From JBAZUK01 sp041661445 (GTDB lineage: Bacteria; Chlamydiota; Chlamydiia; Chlamydiales; SM23-39), in assembly GCA_041661445.1 (NCBI GenBank), contig JBAZUK010000007.1, positions 1 through 64,000 of the forward strand: DNA of 64,000 nt, in the 5' to 3' direction. Position 1 is the stretch's first letter. Every line of letters begins with the position of its first letter. The position numbers were made by a program, and so were the translations under genes. Of this stretch, positions 45,218 through 55,091 are shown piece after piece. A model generated the notes under the pieces. The model was not told the origin of the DNA and did not search any database. It worked only from the letters and a program-made list of their open reading frames with translations.

Positions 45218-46261
45218 TCAGTACGTTTTTTGGAGCTGCGCAAAAATGTTTTTTAAATCAGCTTCTTTTGTAAAAGTGTTTTCATAAAGCTCAGTCATGT
45301 TTGACATAAATTCATCATTTTTTGAATAGGACTTGATCGATTGAAAGATTTTATTGTTTTTTATTAAATGACCGCATTCGTAAAGAGAAGAATATAGTCC
45401 ATTGTTAGCCGGAGGAAGGAAAAACATAGGTTTGTTAAAATACAAAAAGTCATAACCTATAGATGAAAAATCCCCTAAATAAATATCGGCATAATCAAGC
45501 AGAGGATAAATCATTGTGATATCATCAACAAATAATATATTTTTTTTGTTTTCTCTTTCTTTTAGCAAAAGAATTCTTATCTCATTTTTTTTTATTAGAT
45601 TAGGGTGTAACTTGACTATAAGATTATAGTCCTGGGGAAGATCGTTGAACAATAACTCAAAGTTATTCCAGAAAGAAGACGATTTTTCAAAATCATCCCA
45701 AGTTGGAGCATATAAAATATTAATATTATTTTTTGGCAGTTTATCGTTAATTCTTTCTTTAATGATCTTTCTGTAAAAAGACAAAAATTTTTGATAATAA
45801 AGGACTCGGTAGTTTCCGATTTCGTAATAATTTTTAATGGTATCGAGTACTTTTTTTTCTTTTAGAACGTTAATCATTTTTTTTCCATAAACAAAAATCT
45901 TCTTTGAGTTCTTTAGACTTTCGAAAAATGGACAGGTGTTGCCTTTGTCTGAAAAACCATGCGGGGTCCAAATGATCTCAATTTCTTTATCTAAAAGATC
46001 TTGTTGGAGCCTGAAATCTTTATCGAAAAGCTCTTTTGTAATACAGGTTATGATACAGTCGAAATTTTCAACTATATAATAATTGATTTTTAGATCCTCT
46101 ACATGAACAGCTAAAACATCTGGATAATATTGTCTGCAAAGCTCAAAAATTGTTTTCTCATTTATGACAATTGGAATGTTTAAAAAAAAACAAAGCGGAG
46201 CAAGGTGATCTAAATAATGAAGATTGTCACCATATATTAATGCGGCAAATTTTTTTTTCAT
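45218..46261 (-). CDS. CDP-glycerol glycerophosphotransferase-like protein, copy 2
   Basis: Paralogue of the gene at 43352-44404 on the same strand (347 aa). Shared anchors are WTPHGFSDKGN, ILYAPTWDDFEKSSSFWNNF, YNLIVKLHPNLI, ADIYLGDFSSIGYDFLYFNKPMFF and LYECGHLI. The two copies flank a broken glycosyltransferase, so the locus is a small glycan cassette that has been duplicated and partly lost. The reading frame is intact. The substrate cannot be told from sequence. It is divergent from the GT4 gene. Confidence 0.78.
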   Translation of the reverse strand: MKKKFAALIYGDNLHYLDHLAPLCFFLNIPIVINEKTIFELCRQYYPDVLAVHVEDLKINYYIVENFDCIITCITKELFDKDFRLQQDLLDKEIEIIWTPHGFSDKGNTCPFFESLKNSKKIFVYGKKMINVLKEKKVLDTIKNYYEIGNYRVLYYQKFLSFYRKIIKERINDKLPKNNINILYAPTWDDFEKSSSFWNNFELLFNDLPQDYNLIVKLHPNLIKKNEIRILLLKERENKKNILFVDDITMIYPLLDYADIYLGDFSSIGYDFLYFNKPMFFLPPANNGLYSSLYECGHLIKNNKIFQSIKSYSKNDEFMSNMTELYENTFTKEADLKNIFAQLQKTY

Positions 46262-46333
46262 ATTTTTTATCTTATCTTATCTTTGGAAAAAAAAACCATC
46301 TTATGGTGAAATAATAGTATATAAAGGATAAAA

Positions 46334-47428
46334 ATGAAAAAAAATTTAAATATTTTGCATCTAGAATCATCTCCCGGCTGGGGTGGACAGGAAATGAGGA
46401 TTTTAAAAGAGTCTTTAGGAATGAAAGGTTTAGGCCATAAAGTTATCATGGCCGTAGAAAAAGGTGGAGGTCTAGTCAAACAGGCGAGAGAAAAGGGTTT
46501 TCTGGTATATGAAATTAAATTTAAAAAAATATTTTGGTTTGTTTCATTTTTTAAAATTTTATACATAATGAAAAAGCATTCAATAGACATCGCAAATACC
46601 CATTCTTCTTCTGATTCATGGTTAGGCGGCATATCAGCTAGGATTTTAGGAATTAATATTATCAGAACAAGACATCTTTCGACTCCAATTAAAAAAGGTC
46701 TAAATAGCAAATTGCTATTTGGCCTTCTGACGGATTTTGTCGTAACGACTTGTAAAGAGGTTGTTGATGTGATAATTTCTCAAGCAAAAAAAGATTTTAA
46801 TAAGTGTAAATCTATTCCAACTGGAGTTGATTATGATCAAATTAAAGTCGATTCTTTAAAAACTAGGAATTTCCGTAAAAGCTTTGGCATTGAGAATAAG
46901 GACTTTTTGATTGGATGTGTGTGCTTTATGAGGTCCTGGAAAGGAATAGATGATTTTATAAATGCCGCTAAAATTTTGGAAAATGAAAAAGATATCAAAT
47001 TTATAATAATTGGAGGCGGGCATAAAGAGAAATATATTCAGATGGCAGAGGATTTAAAACTTAAAAATATTATTTTTACAGGACATCTGGAAGATCCATA
47101 TAATGCTATAAATGCATTAGATGTTTTTGTTTTATTGAGCACGGCCCATGAAGGCGTTTCGCAAGCTTCCCTACAGGCGGCGTATTTAAAAAAACCATTG
47201 ATTTGCACATCAACTGGCGGATTAAAAGAGATTTGTATTCATGACTTGACTGGAAAAATAGTACCATTGTTTTCTCCGGAAAATGTTTCACAAGAAATCC
47301 TTAATCTAAAAAATGATGAAAAATTAAGAAGCACACTGTCGAAAAATGCATTTGATCTTTCATTAAATTTTTCTTCGAAAAATATGATAAGGCAAATGAA
47401 CGAAATATATGAAAGCTTAACTAAATAA
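46334..47428 (+). CDS. Glycosyltransferase, GT4 family
   Basis: The 364-aa protein has the GT-B layout: N-terminal LHLESSPGWGGQEMRI (a GGxE-type acceptor loop), ANTHSSSDSWLGGISARI, the donor domain starting IGCVCFMRSWKGIDDFI, FIIIGGGHKEKYIQMAEDL, IIFTGHLEDPYNAINALDVFVLLS and the nucleotide-sugar motif EGVSQASLQAAYLKKPLICTSTGGLKEI (two parts) with the conserved Glu. Likely a sugar transferase to lipid or protein acceptors. It belongs to the same glycan locus. Strong start ATG 46334 after AAAGGATAAAA. Confidence 0.88.
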   Translation: MKKNLNILHLESSPGWGGQEMRILKESLGMKGLGHKVIMAVEKGGGLVKQAREKGFLVYEIKFKKIFWFVSFFKILYIMKKHSIDIANTHSSSDSWLGGISARILGINIIRTRHLSTPIKKGLNSKLLFGLLTDFVVTTCKEVVDVIISQAKKDFNKCKSIPTGVDYDQIKVDSLKTRNFRKSFGIENKDFLIGCVCFMRSWKGIDDFINAAKILENEKDIKFIIIGGGHKEKYIQMAEDLKLKNIIFTGHLEDPYNAINALDVFVLLSTAHEGVSQASLQAAYLKKPLICTSTGGLKEICIHDLTGKIVPLFSPENVSQEILNLKNDEKLRSTLSKNAFDLSLNFSSKNMIRQMNEIYESLTK

Positions 47429-47599
47429 AGATTTTAAAGATTTGTAGTTTTTCACGACCCCTATAGTCAAAATTATTTTTTGAAAAATCTTGATTAATCC
47501 TTGATTATTAAATTTTCAATAAAAAATTACTTAAAAAAATTTATAAAAAATTAATCATTTGGTAAAGTTGAGTAAATTTTTATAAAATAGGTAATTATT

Positions 47600-48352
47600 A
47601 TGTCTGATGGTGAAAACAAAAAAGCAAAAAACATAAAAAGATTTCTCTGGATTAGCGATAAAAAAAATTATTTGTTTTTAGCCTTGGCAATAGTTGTCCT
47701 AGGTACGGTGGTAATTCAAAAGTCTTCTTTTTTTTCTTCGAAGAAGTCTAAAGATGAGATTATTACAGCAAATGAATGTTATAAAGTTTTAAAGGAAACT
47801 TCTTTCTGTGATGAACAAAAATTAAGTGAACTTAAAAATATAATGCAAAAGTATCCTTTTTTAAAAACAAAGTATGACGGAATTGTTTTACAGAATTTAA
47901 TATTAAATGAAAGAGTATCCGACGAAGAATATCAATTGGCGGAAAATTTGATACAAAGAACAAGAGATGAGCTTCCTTATTATAATGATTTTTCAAAAAC
48001 AGCACTCTTGATTTCAAAAGGAAAGTTCGATGAAGCTCTTAAAGATTCAATAGAATTGAAAGAAAAGATTCTGAAAGATGAATCTTTTTTCAAAAACAAT
48101 AAATTTCAATCTGGTTTCACATTGTTTTCCTTGAATCTATTTCGTATAGCCTGTTTAGAAAGAAAATTGAATCATCCTGAAAATGAATTGGCGGCTTGGA
48201 ATGAATTGGAAAAATATACTTGTGATTTTAAGAATATAGATCAAAATACAGAAATTTCAAATGATTTGAACGAAATATTTAGAGAAAAAGAAATTGAGCT
48301 GATTGATTATATAAAATATAGAAAAAATCAGATCAGCTCTATTAAATCTTAA
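47600..48352 (+). CDS. Single-TM protein with helical, TPR-like periplasmic part
   Basis: 250 aa. A basic cytoplasmic N-terminus (1-22) is followed by a membrane segment at about 27-44 and a helical, Glu/Lys-rich domain. The sequence RDELPYYNDFSKTALLISKGKFDEALKDSIELKEKI (about 125-160) looks like TPR helices, as in the YfgM family. No named family is recognised with confidence. 171 AT-rich bases precede it with TATAAA at the start-proximal end and nothing else recognisable. Converges with the next gene, overlapping by 4 bases. Confidence 0.6.
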   Translation: MSDGENKKAKNIKRFLWISDKKNYLFLALAIVVLGTVVIQKSSFFSSKKSKDEIITANECYKVLKETSFCDEQKLSELKNIMQKYPFLKTKYDGIVLQNLILNERVSDEEYQLAENLIQRTRDELPYYNDFSKTALLISKGKFDEALKDSIELKEKILKDESFFKNNKFQSGFTLFSLNLFRIACLERKLNHPENELAAWNELEKYTCDFKNIDQNTEISNDLNEIFREKEIELIDYIKYRKNQISSIKS

Positions 48353-48795
48353 AGATGTTCTTCATGGCTAGGTTTTTCAATTTCTTTTGGCATTTCTTTT
48401 GTGAAAGAAAATTCTTTAACTATAGTATGAAATGAATATCCAGCGAGCAATCCTATCTCTGCGAAAAGAATAAATGGTATAAAAATAGCTAGAACCAATC
48501 TAACAATTCCCATAATAATTATTGTTGTTTTTTCTGAGGTCGATTGAAACTTAAAAATTTTTTTAACAATTTTACCAACATGTACAGGAAAAGCGATTCC
48601 GGTAATTGTTAACAATCCAGCAACGAACAAACTCCATGATGGACCTGTGAAAAAATTGAATATGCTAGATATTGTTGCAATAATTATTGATAAAATTAAA
48701 AAAACCTCGTTTGTATATTTACGGGCAAATTTTTCAATTTCTTCCACAGATACTCCCTCTTTAAATTTTTCTGATAGATTTTCTTTTTTAGCCAT
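48349..48795 (-). CDS. Small polytopic membrane protein
   Basis: 148 aa with about three hydrophobic segments (32-48, 54-71, 92-125, the last perhaps two helices), an amphipathic charged N-terminus (SEKFKEGVSVEEIEKFARKY) and an acidic tail ending HEEHL. No family recognised; chlamydiae have several conserved small membrane proteins of this size. Good Shine-Dalgarno AGGAGAC upstream of ATG 48795. Confidence 0.65.
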   Translation of the reverse strand: MAKKENLSEKFKEGVSVEEIEKFARKYTNEVFLILSIIIATISSIFNFFTGPSWSLFVAGLLTITGIAFPVHVGKIVKKIFKFQSTSEKTTIIIMGIVRLVLAIFIPFILFAEIGLLAGYSFHTIVKEFSFTKEMPKEIEKPSHEEHL

Positions 48796-48993
48796 ATGTC
48801 TCCTCTATTGTTTATAAGCCTCTTGTGAGGTTTTTATTAAAAAAACTGGCTAAGAAGACATAAATTGATATCTTCTCTTAATTATCATTAAAATATTTAG
48901 TATGATTTTTTGCAATATCAGATACTGTTCTTCTTTGTTTTTTTTTGAAAATTATATAAAATTATTAAGTGCAAATAACTAAAAAGAAAAAAA

Positions 48994-50184
48994 ATGGTTT
49001 CTGAAAAGTTTTTTAATAAAGTTTTTTTAGGCTTTATCGGGTTTGTTGTCTTGACTGTTTTATTTCTTTTTTTTAGCTTCTCTAGAAGCATTGAAATTAA
49101 AAACGCTGAATATGTTAATAAAAATCTAAGTGAAAACAAAGAAATAGAATCTATTACAAATAAATTCATTTCTCTATCAAATTATGAGTTTGATAATTCT
49201 TTTTCCTCTATTAAGGACCAGATAGAGCTATTTTATATCGAACCCAGGACCGGCTCGAATATGGTGAAAAAAAGATTCGAAATAAAATTTAAAAATCAAA
49301 ATCCTATAAAAAATATTACTGAAGGTGAAAAATTATTTTTAAAAGAAAAAAGAGACGGGAATTATGAATTTATAGATGACTTAAGTCCTATTTTTTTGAT
49401 GGTTGAACAGATAGATCAGAGAAACGCTAAAATAATTTTAGAGATAGATCTAAAAAACTTAAATATTTTAAATGGAAAAGAAAAAATTAATGAATCTTTT
49501 ACTGTTGCTTTATCAGAAAATACTTTTAACAAAGAAGAAATGCTAGGGCAATATTGCTTTAAAGTCATATCCGAATCTAAATTTTATGGAATAGATGAAT
49601 TTTTAAGAATTTATAATAATCAAAAAGTGAATGAAAGAGTGTATCGTCTGGAAACCGATGGAAATTTATTATTTGTAAATCAAGAAGATAGGTTGATTTT
49701 TAAAGATGGCAAATGGATAAAAGCTCTTGAAACTGTCAATGTTATGGATTATCCTATTGCAGTAATAAAAAATATCGATGATAAATCCCTCAAGATCGAT
49801 TGTTGGGATACTTTCTCTGAAAACAAGATTTCTTTAGAAATTTCACTGGTTGGAAAAGCTCAAATGTCTATAAAAACCGATCAGATTAGTTCTTTAAAGA
49901 AAAGAACCCAATCGCACATTAGCTGTATGTTGGACAAACAAAGAGTTGTTTTGAAGGAAAAGGATGTCTTAATTAAAAAAGAAAACAGGTGGAGGCTTCT
50001 AAAAAGAGAAGCCAGTCTGGAAGAAATTAAATGTGAAGAAATTTTTTATTTTGAAAAAATTGAAAATAAAAATGAGACAAACAATTTGATTGGGTATTTT
50101 TTTAATCCGACAAGAACAAGTTTTCAAAAAATTGAAATGCCGATTTTATCTGTTGAAAATCAAAGGCGTATAAAAAAAAGGTAA
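48994..50184 (+). CDS. Type II secretion accessory membrane protein (CT573-like)
   Basis: The 396-aa protein has an N-terminal membrane segment at about 10-30 and a long beta-rich periplasmic region. It contains charged motifs such as VNVMDYPIAVIKNIDDKSLKIDCWD and ISLVGKAQMSIKTDQISSLKKR. It begins the gsp cluster, four bases before gspD, the position of Chlamydia CT573. The topology (one span, short cytoplasmic tail, periplasmic body) fits a GspC or PilP-type connector to the secretin, but I see no family motif and no PDZ or HR domain. A connector role is inference from position. Confidence 0.5.
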   Translation: MVSEKFFNKVFLGFIGFVVLTVLFLFFSFSRSIEIKNAEYVNKNLSENKEIESITNKFISLSNYEFDNSFSSIKDQIELFYIEPRTGSNMVKKRFEIKFKNQNPIKNITEGEKLFLKEKRDGNYEFIDDLSPIFLMVEQIDQRNAKIILEIDLKNLNILNGKEKINESFTVALSENTFNKEEMLGQYCFKVISESKFYGIDEFLRIYNNQKVNERVYRLETDGNLLFVNQEDRLIFKDGKWIKALETVNVMDYPIAVIKNIDDKSLKIDCWDTFSENKISLEISLVGKAQMSIKTDQISSLKKRTQSHISCMLDKQRVVLKEKDVLIKKENRWRLLKREASLEEIKCEEIFYFEKIENKNETNNLIGYFFNPTRTSFQKIEMPILSVENQRRIKKR

Positions 50185-50188
50185 TATA

Positions 50189-52429
50189 ATGATAAAAAGA
50201 ATATTTTCTTTGTTTTTTTTAATTGTGTCAGTGCATCTGTTTTCGGAAGAGAGTTTTCAGCTCGACGATGACGCAAAAAAAATTAATCAGAAGCTTCTTA
50301 GTTTAAAGTCTGACTTATTCCAAAAAGTCAGCAGTGTCTCAACCTTATATTACAACAAAGCTTCTGAAAGTGATTTTGAAAAGTTATTAGCCGAAATAAA
50401 ACAAATTAGAAAAGAGATCTACGATGTTCAGGAAGATTTTAGAAAAAATTTTCTTGCTGATGGAATGAAAAACGAGGAAGGATATGCTTTTTGGGATCAG
50501 GGAGAAACTACTATTTCGCAGATTATTATGGAATATGGATCACAAGATTTTTTGTATGTAATTCCAAATGAACTTGCTACCATGAAAATAAATATATTTT
50601 CAACTATTGCAATTCCGCACCAGTCATGGGACGATATACTGCAGCTTATATTATCTTATAATGGAATCGGTATAAAAAAGATTAATCCGTTTTTAAGACA
50701 GTTATATGTCTTAAAGCACGATCCTTCTCATATCGAAGCGATAATTAATAAGCCGGAAGATCTTAATCTTGCAGGAGAAGGTTCTACAATCTGTTATATT
50801 TTTTCCCCAAAACCCGAAGATATTAAATCTGTATTAGGTTTCCTTGAAAGATTTTCTGATTTAAAACAAACAACAGTTCACCCAATCAGAACTGATATTA
50901 TTGTTATAGGATCAAAAGAAAACATTTCGAGACTGATAAATTTATATGAAGTCGTTTACAATAAATCTGAAGGGAAGGTTGTTAAAGTATTGGCTTTGTC
51001 AAAAATAGCCTCTTCTGAGGCAGATAAAATTTTGCAGGCCTTTTTTTCCCAATCACAGAAAAATAGACCCACCTTTTATCAAGGTTCGATTGAGGAGCTT
51101 TCTATTATTCCTCAAGGCTCTTCTCTGGTCTTGATTGGAGAGAGTGCTTTGGTTGAAAGAGCAGAAAATGTGCTTTTAGATTTAGAGAAGCAGCTAGATG
51201 ATCCTAGTGAAATGACGATATTTTGGTATTCATGCAAAAATTCTGACCCGCAGGAATTAGCAGATATTTTAGAAAAAATTTATTCATCTATGTCAGGTTC
51301 TATTATAAAAATGGATGAGAAGAAAAGAGGTGAAATTCAGAATCCTTTTGTAAAAATTGATAATTCCATCCCTTCTAAACCAAGACCTATCGAATCTAAT
51401 ATAAGCTACGGTGAACAGAAAAGCTCTAACAGCGAAAATTTTGTTGTCGATGCTAAAACAGGATCTATTTTAATGGTAGTAAGAAAAGATGAGCTGGATA
51501 AACTCAAAATTTTATTAAAAAAACTAGATCAGCCTAAAAAAATGGTTCAGATAGATGTCTTATTGGTCGAAAGAAAAATCCAGGATAAAAAGCAGACAGG
51601 AATTAATTTACTGAAAATCGGAAATGCCGGCAAAAAAAAGGAAACAGAAGTTAGTTTTGATGATAGCTATTCTTCAAAAAGAAAAGGTATATTGGATTTC
51701 ATCATTTCTAGACCATCTGCAAAATTATTGCCTTCTTTTGATTTAACACTTAGTTTTTTGATGGCCCAGGAAGACATGCGTTTAGCAGACTGCCCATCGG
51801 TGACAACAATAAATCAAACACCTGCAACTATTTCAGTTGTTGATGAAATTTCGATCAATAATGGCGCTGTACCGATAGATTCATCTTCAGGCACAAAATA
51901 TGAAAAGTCATATACAAGGTCAAAATTTGGAACAACGATTGTTATGACGCCGACAATCCATTCTTCAGATGAGGAAGATGGAGCATCGGATGGTTTTGTA
52001 ACTCTGCATACCGATGTTTCTTTTGACACCATCAAATCAAAGGACAATGATAAACCGGCTGTTACTTCAAGACATATTGAAAATGAAGTTAGAGTAGCTG
52101 ATGGACAAACAATAATTTTGGGCGGACTTAGAAGAAAAACAGGATCTGAAGATAGCGAAAAAATACCATTCCTTGGAGAAATTCCGGGCATTGGCAAGCT
52201 TTTTGGAACAACAAAACAGGAAAACAGTTCATCTGAAATGTTTATATTTATTACTCCTCATATAATAAAAGACCCTAAAATAGATTTTGATAAACAGAAG
52301 AAATTTGATCTCCAGAGAAGACAAGGGGATTTAGATGAATTTTTACAAAAGCTTGAGTTTGCAAAAACTTTAGAAAAGAAAAAAATATTTGAAAAAAGCA
52401 TAAAACTTTTCTTTGAAAATGAAAAATAA
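50189..52429 (+). CDS. gspD: Type II secretion secretin GspD
   Basis: Outer-membrane secretin pore. The 746-aa protein has a signal peptide (1-18, ending LFS-EES), a coiled region, N-domains including the repeats ICYIFSPKPEDIKSVL and TIFWYSCKNSDPQELADIL, KKMVQIDVLLVERKIQ before the secretin domain, and the conserved end VRVADGQTIILGGLRRK...KIPFLGEIPGIGKLFGTTK followed by FIFITPHIIKDP (pore and C-terminal strand). Longer than classical GspD because of an N-terminal insert. It overlaps gspE by 17 bases. Confidence 0.93.
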   Translation: MIKRIFSLFFLIVSVHLFSEESFQLDDDAKKINQKLLSLKSDLFQKVSSVSTLYYNKASESDFEKLLAEIKQIRKEIYDVQEDFRKNFLADGMKNEEGYAFWDQGETTISQIIMEYGSQDFLYVIPNELATMKINIFSTIAIPHQSWDDILQLILSYNGIGIKKINPFLRQLYVLKHDPSHIEAIINKPEDLNLAGEGSTICYIFSPKPEDIKSVLGFLERFSDLKQTTVHPIRTDIIVIGSKENISRLINLYEVVYNKSEGKVVKVLALSKIASSEADKILQAFFSQSQKNRPTFYQGSIEELSIIPQGSSLVLIGESALVERAENVLLDLEKQLDDPSEMTIFWYSCKNSDPQELADILEKIYSSMSGSIIKMDEKKRGEIQNPFVKIDNSIPSKPRPIESNISYGEQKSSNSENFVVDAKTGSILMVVRKDELDKLKILLKKLDQPKKMVQIDVLLVERKIQDKKQTGINLLKIGNAGKKKETEVSFDDSYSSKRKGILDFIISRPSAKLLPSFDLTLSFLMAQEDMRLADCPSVTTINQTPATISVVDEISINNGAVPIDSSSGTKYEKSYTRSKFGTTIVMTPTIHSSDEEDGASDGFVTLHTDVSFDTIKSKDNDKPAVTSRHIENEVRVADGQTIILGGLRRKTGSEDSEKIPFLGEIPGIGKLFGTTKQENSSSEMFIFITPHIIKDPKIDFDKQKKFDLQRRQGDLDEFLQKLEFAKTLEKKKIFEKSIKLFFENEK

Positions 52430-53903
52430 GCAAAAAACAGTCCTGCAGGATTTTGATTTTATTAAAAATAAAACCAAAAAAATTCCATATCTTTTCGCAA
52501 AAAAGAACAACCTTATTCCCATTGAGGAAACTGAGGAGAAAATTGTTGTTGCTATCAGTGATTTGGCAAATTTGGAAGCAATTAATGAACTGTTTTTAAT
52601 TTTCAATAAGGAAGTTGAAACAATAATTTATTCTAAAGATGAAATCGAAAAAGCGATAGAATTTTGTTATCACCAAATAAAAAAACTAAATCACGATTCT
52701 AATAGATCTGTAAATGTAAAAATTTCTGAAGGCTATGATCTTTTGGAGCAATCATCCGAAAATGAAGCTGTCAATATTTTAAATTCGGTTATCTTGGAAG
52801 CGATCACGCAAAATGCTTCAGATATTCATTTTGAACCGGAAAATGAGATTTTAAAAATAAGATATAGAATAGACGGCGTTTTGCAGCAGAGAGATTATAT
52901 TTCTAAGGAACATCTATCCCAGATAATAACAAGAATAAAAGTAATGGCAAAACTGGATATAGCTGAAAAAAGACTTCCCCAGGATGGAAGAATAAAATTA
53001 ATGATAAATAAAAGGGAGATCGATTTCAGGATTAGTACTATTCCTACTGTTTTTGGAGAAAGGATCGTTCTTAGAATTTTAGATAAAACCAATGTTGTTC
53101 TGGGACTCAATATGATTGGGATGGAAGATCAAATGTTATCTGATTTTAAAAAAATCATTTCATATCCCGAAGGAATAGTGTTGGTTACCGGTCCTACCGG
53201 TAGTGGAAAAACAACTACATTGTATAGCGCAGTAAGTGAATTAAATAGCTCAAAACTTAATATTATGACGATCGAAGATCCGGTTGAATATAAATTATCA
53301 AACATTGCCCAGATTGCAGTTAATCCTAAAATAGAACTTACTTTTTCAAAAGGACTTAGGCATATTTTAAGGCAAGACCCGGATATTATAATGATAGGTG
53401 AGATCCGTGATGAAGAGACTGCTGAAATTGCAATACAATCTTCCTTGACCGGACATTTGGTTTTAAGCACTTTACATACTAATGATGCTCCATCAGCTAT
53501 AATTAGACTTTCCGATATGAAAATAGAGCCTTATCTTTTGTCTTCAACAATTATTGCTGTGTTAGCCCAAAGATTGGTTAGAAAAATATGCCCTCATTGT
53601 AAAGAAGAATATGTTCCGGAAAAGAGTGAACTGGAAGAGCTTAAAATACATGAAAAAAAACTTTTCAGAGGGGCCGGATGCGAAAAATGTTTTCACACAG
53701 GATATATAGGAAGATGCGGAATTTATGAACTAATGATTATTGATGACAAAATAAAAAGACAAATAACAAAAGATCTGGATATTGAAAAAATTAGAAGCGG
53801 CTTTGATAAACAATACAAAACTTTAAGGAAAAGCGGTCTTGAGCTAGTCTTAAACGGCACAACTACCGCGACGGAATTAATTAGAGTTACAAAAAATATT
53901 TAA
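52413..53903 (+). CDS. gspE: Type II secretion ATPase GspE
   Basis: Cytoplasmic hexameric ATPase that powers pseudopilus assembly. The 496-aa protein has the N1E-like start, DIHFEPE, Walker A TGPTGSGKTTT (about 257-267), the Asp box (IMTIEDPVEYKL), Walker B MIGEIRDEETAEIA, His box TGHLVLSTLHTNDA and a tetracysteine zinc motif CPHC...CEKC near the C-terminus. Three in-frame Met codons lie in the first seven residues, or gspE may be read from 52419. Four bases separate it from gspF. Confidence 0.95.
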   Translation: MKMKNKQKTVLQDFDFIKNKTKKIPYLFAKKNNLIPIEETEEKIVVAISDLANLEAINELFLIFNKEVETIIYSKDEIEKAIEFCYHQIKKLNHDSNRSVNVKISEGYDLLEQSSENEAVNILNSVILEAITQNASDIHFEPENEILKIRYRIDGVLQQRDYISKEHLSQIITRIKVMAKLDIAEKRLPQDGRIKLMINKREIDFRISTIPTVFGERIVLRILDKTNVVLGLNMIGMEDQMLSDFKKIISYPEGIVLVTGPTGSGKTTTLYSAVSELNSSKLNIMTIEDPVEYKLSNIAQIAVNPKIELTFSKGLRHILRQDPDIIMIGEIRDEETAEIAIQSSLTGHLVLSTLHTNDAPSAIIRLSDMKIEPYLLSSTIIAVLAQRLVRKICPHCKEEYVPEKSELEELKIHEKKLFRGAGCEKCFHTGYIGRCGIYELMIIDDKIKRQITKDLDIEKIRSGFDKQYKTLRKSGLELVLNGTTTATELIRVTKNI

Positions 53904-53906
53904 ATT

Positions 53907-55088
53907 ATGGCGCTTTACGAATATTTAGCAATTTCCAAAAACGGAAAAAAATTTAGAGAAATTATTAATGCTGAATCAATTGATGAAGCTAAAGCCTTTT
54001 TACTTGGTAATTCAATAGTTGTATTCAAAATTGCACCAATTAAGCACAAACAAAGACCGCTTTCCAAATCTGAAGTATTAGATTTTTTTTTACAGCTTGA
54101 AAATCTGCTGAAGGCTGGAATTCCTTTATATGAGTCTTTAGTTATCATGTCTCAGAAAAATGATAAGCGCAAGATTAAGATCTTAATTTTAGATTTATGC
54201 GAGAAAATTAAAATGGGGTTTAGTTTGTCTGAAGCAATGAGACAGCACTTTAAAACCTTTGATCTTGTAATTTGTTCGATGATCGAAAATGCTCAAAAAA
54301 CTGCAAGAATGGAAGAAAGTATAAATGAAATTATTAATATTTTGAACAGCTCGATTAGATTAAAGAAAAAATTAATTTCTGCTTTTACTTATCCGTTAAT
54401 TTTATTTATTTTTTGTTTTGCAGTTTTAAGTTTTCTTTTATTTTTTACAATTCCAACCCTTTATGATTTATTTGAAGGAAGGCAGCTGCATCCATTTACA
54501 AAGGCAGTTTTTTTTGCAAGTAAAACAGTCTGTAAATATAAATTATTTTTTTTAATTTTTATTTTATTGATAATAGCATTAATTGCGTTTGCGATCTTAA
54601 ATGACAAATTTAGAAAAAAAATTTATGAGAAAATCATTGTTCTGCCTTTTTTGGCAAATTTCATGATTAAGGTTTCTTTGATACGCTTCTGTATTTCATT
54701 TTCTAACCTTTTAAAAGGAGGAGAATCTTATGTTAATTCTCTTTGTCTTGCGATAGGGGTTTTAAATCATCCTGTATTAGAAAAGGAAATGAATGCGTTA
54801 AAAGATAAATTGATAGAAGGTAAAGAGCTCAGCGAGCTTTTAAAAAGCATAGAATGCATACCAGAGGAAATGCCGAAGATGCTAAGTATTGCGGAACAAA
54901 CCTCGCAAATGCCCAACATGTTAATAAATATAGCAAGGATACATGAAGAGGAAGTTGAAAAATTTTTATCTAAAATATCAAGCATCATTCAGCCGGTTAT
55001 GTTAATATTGTTAGGAATAATAGTTGGATTTGTTGTGCTGTCAATCTTGATACCATTAACAGATGTTAGCTCATTTTTGGGAGATTAA
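53907..55088 (+). CDS. gspF: Type II secretion inner-membrane platform protein GspF
   Basis: 393 aa with two T2SSF domains, each ending in paired membrane helices: FFLQLENLLKAGIPLYESL (domain 1), hydrophobic helices near 165-190 and 215-235, then ISFSNLLKGGESYVNSLCLAIG (domain 2) and the C-terminal helix IIQPVMLILLGIIVGFVVLSILIPL. It recruits GspE and GspL. The N-terminal ALYEYLAISKNGKKFREIINAES resembles the cytoplasmic GspF start. Tight spacing to gspE and gspG indicates one transcript. Confidence 0.94.
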   Translation: MALYEYLAISKNGKKFREIINAESIDEAKAFLLGNSIVVFKIAPIKHKQRPLSKSEVLDFFLQLENLLKAGIPLYESLVIMSQKNDKRKIKILILDLCEKIKMGFSLSEAMRQHFKTFDLVICSMIENAQKTARMEESINEIINILNSSIRLKKKLISAFTYPLILFIFCFAVLSFLLFFTIPTLYDLFEGRQLHPFTKAVFFASKTVCKYKLFFLIFILLIIALIAFAILNDKFRKKIYEKIIVLPFLANFMIKVSLIRFCISFSNLLKGGESYVNSLCLAIGVLNHPVLEKEMNALKDKLIEGKELSELLKSIECIPEEMPKMLSIAEQTSQMPNMLINIARIHEEEVEKFLSKISSIIQPVMLILLGIIVGFVVLSILIPLTDVSSFLGD

Positions 55089-55091
55089 GCT

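Noticed and set aside
46267..46710. Minus-strand ORF of 147 codons opposite the GT4 gene
   Set aside because: Shadow of the GT4 frame; the opposite strand has clear glycosyltransferase motifs.
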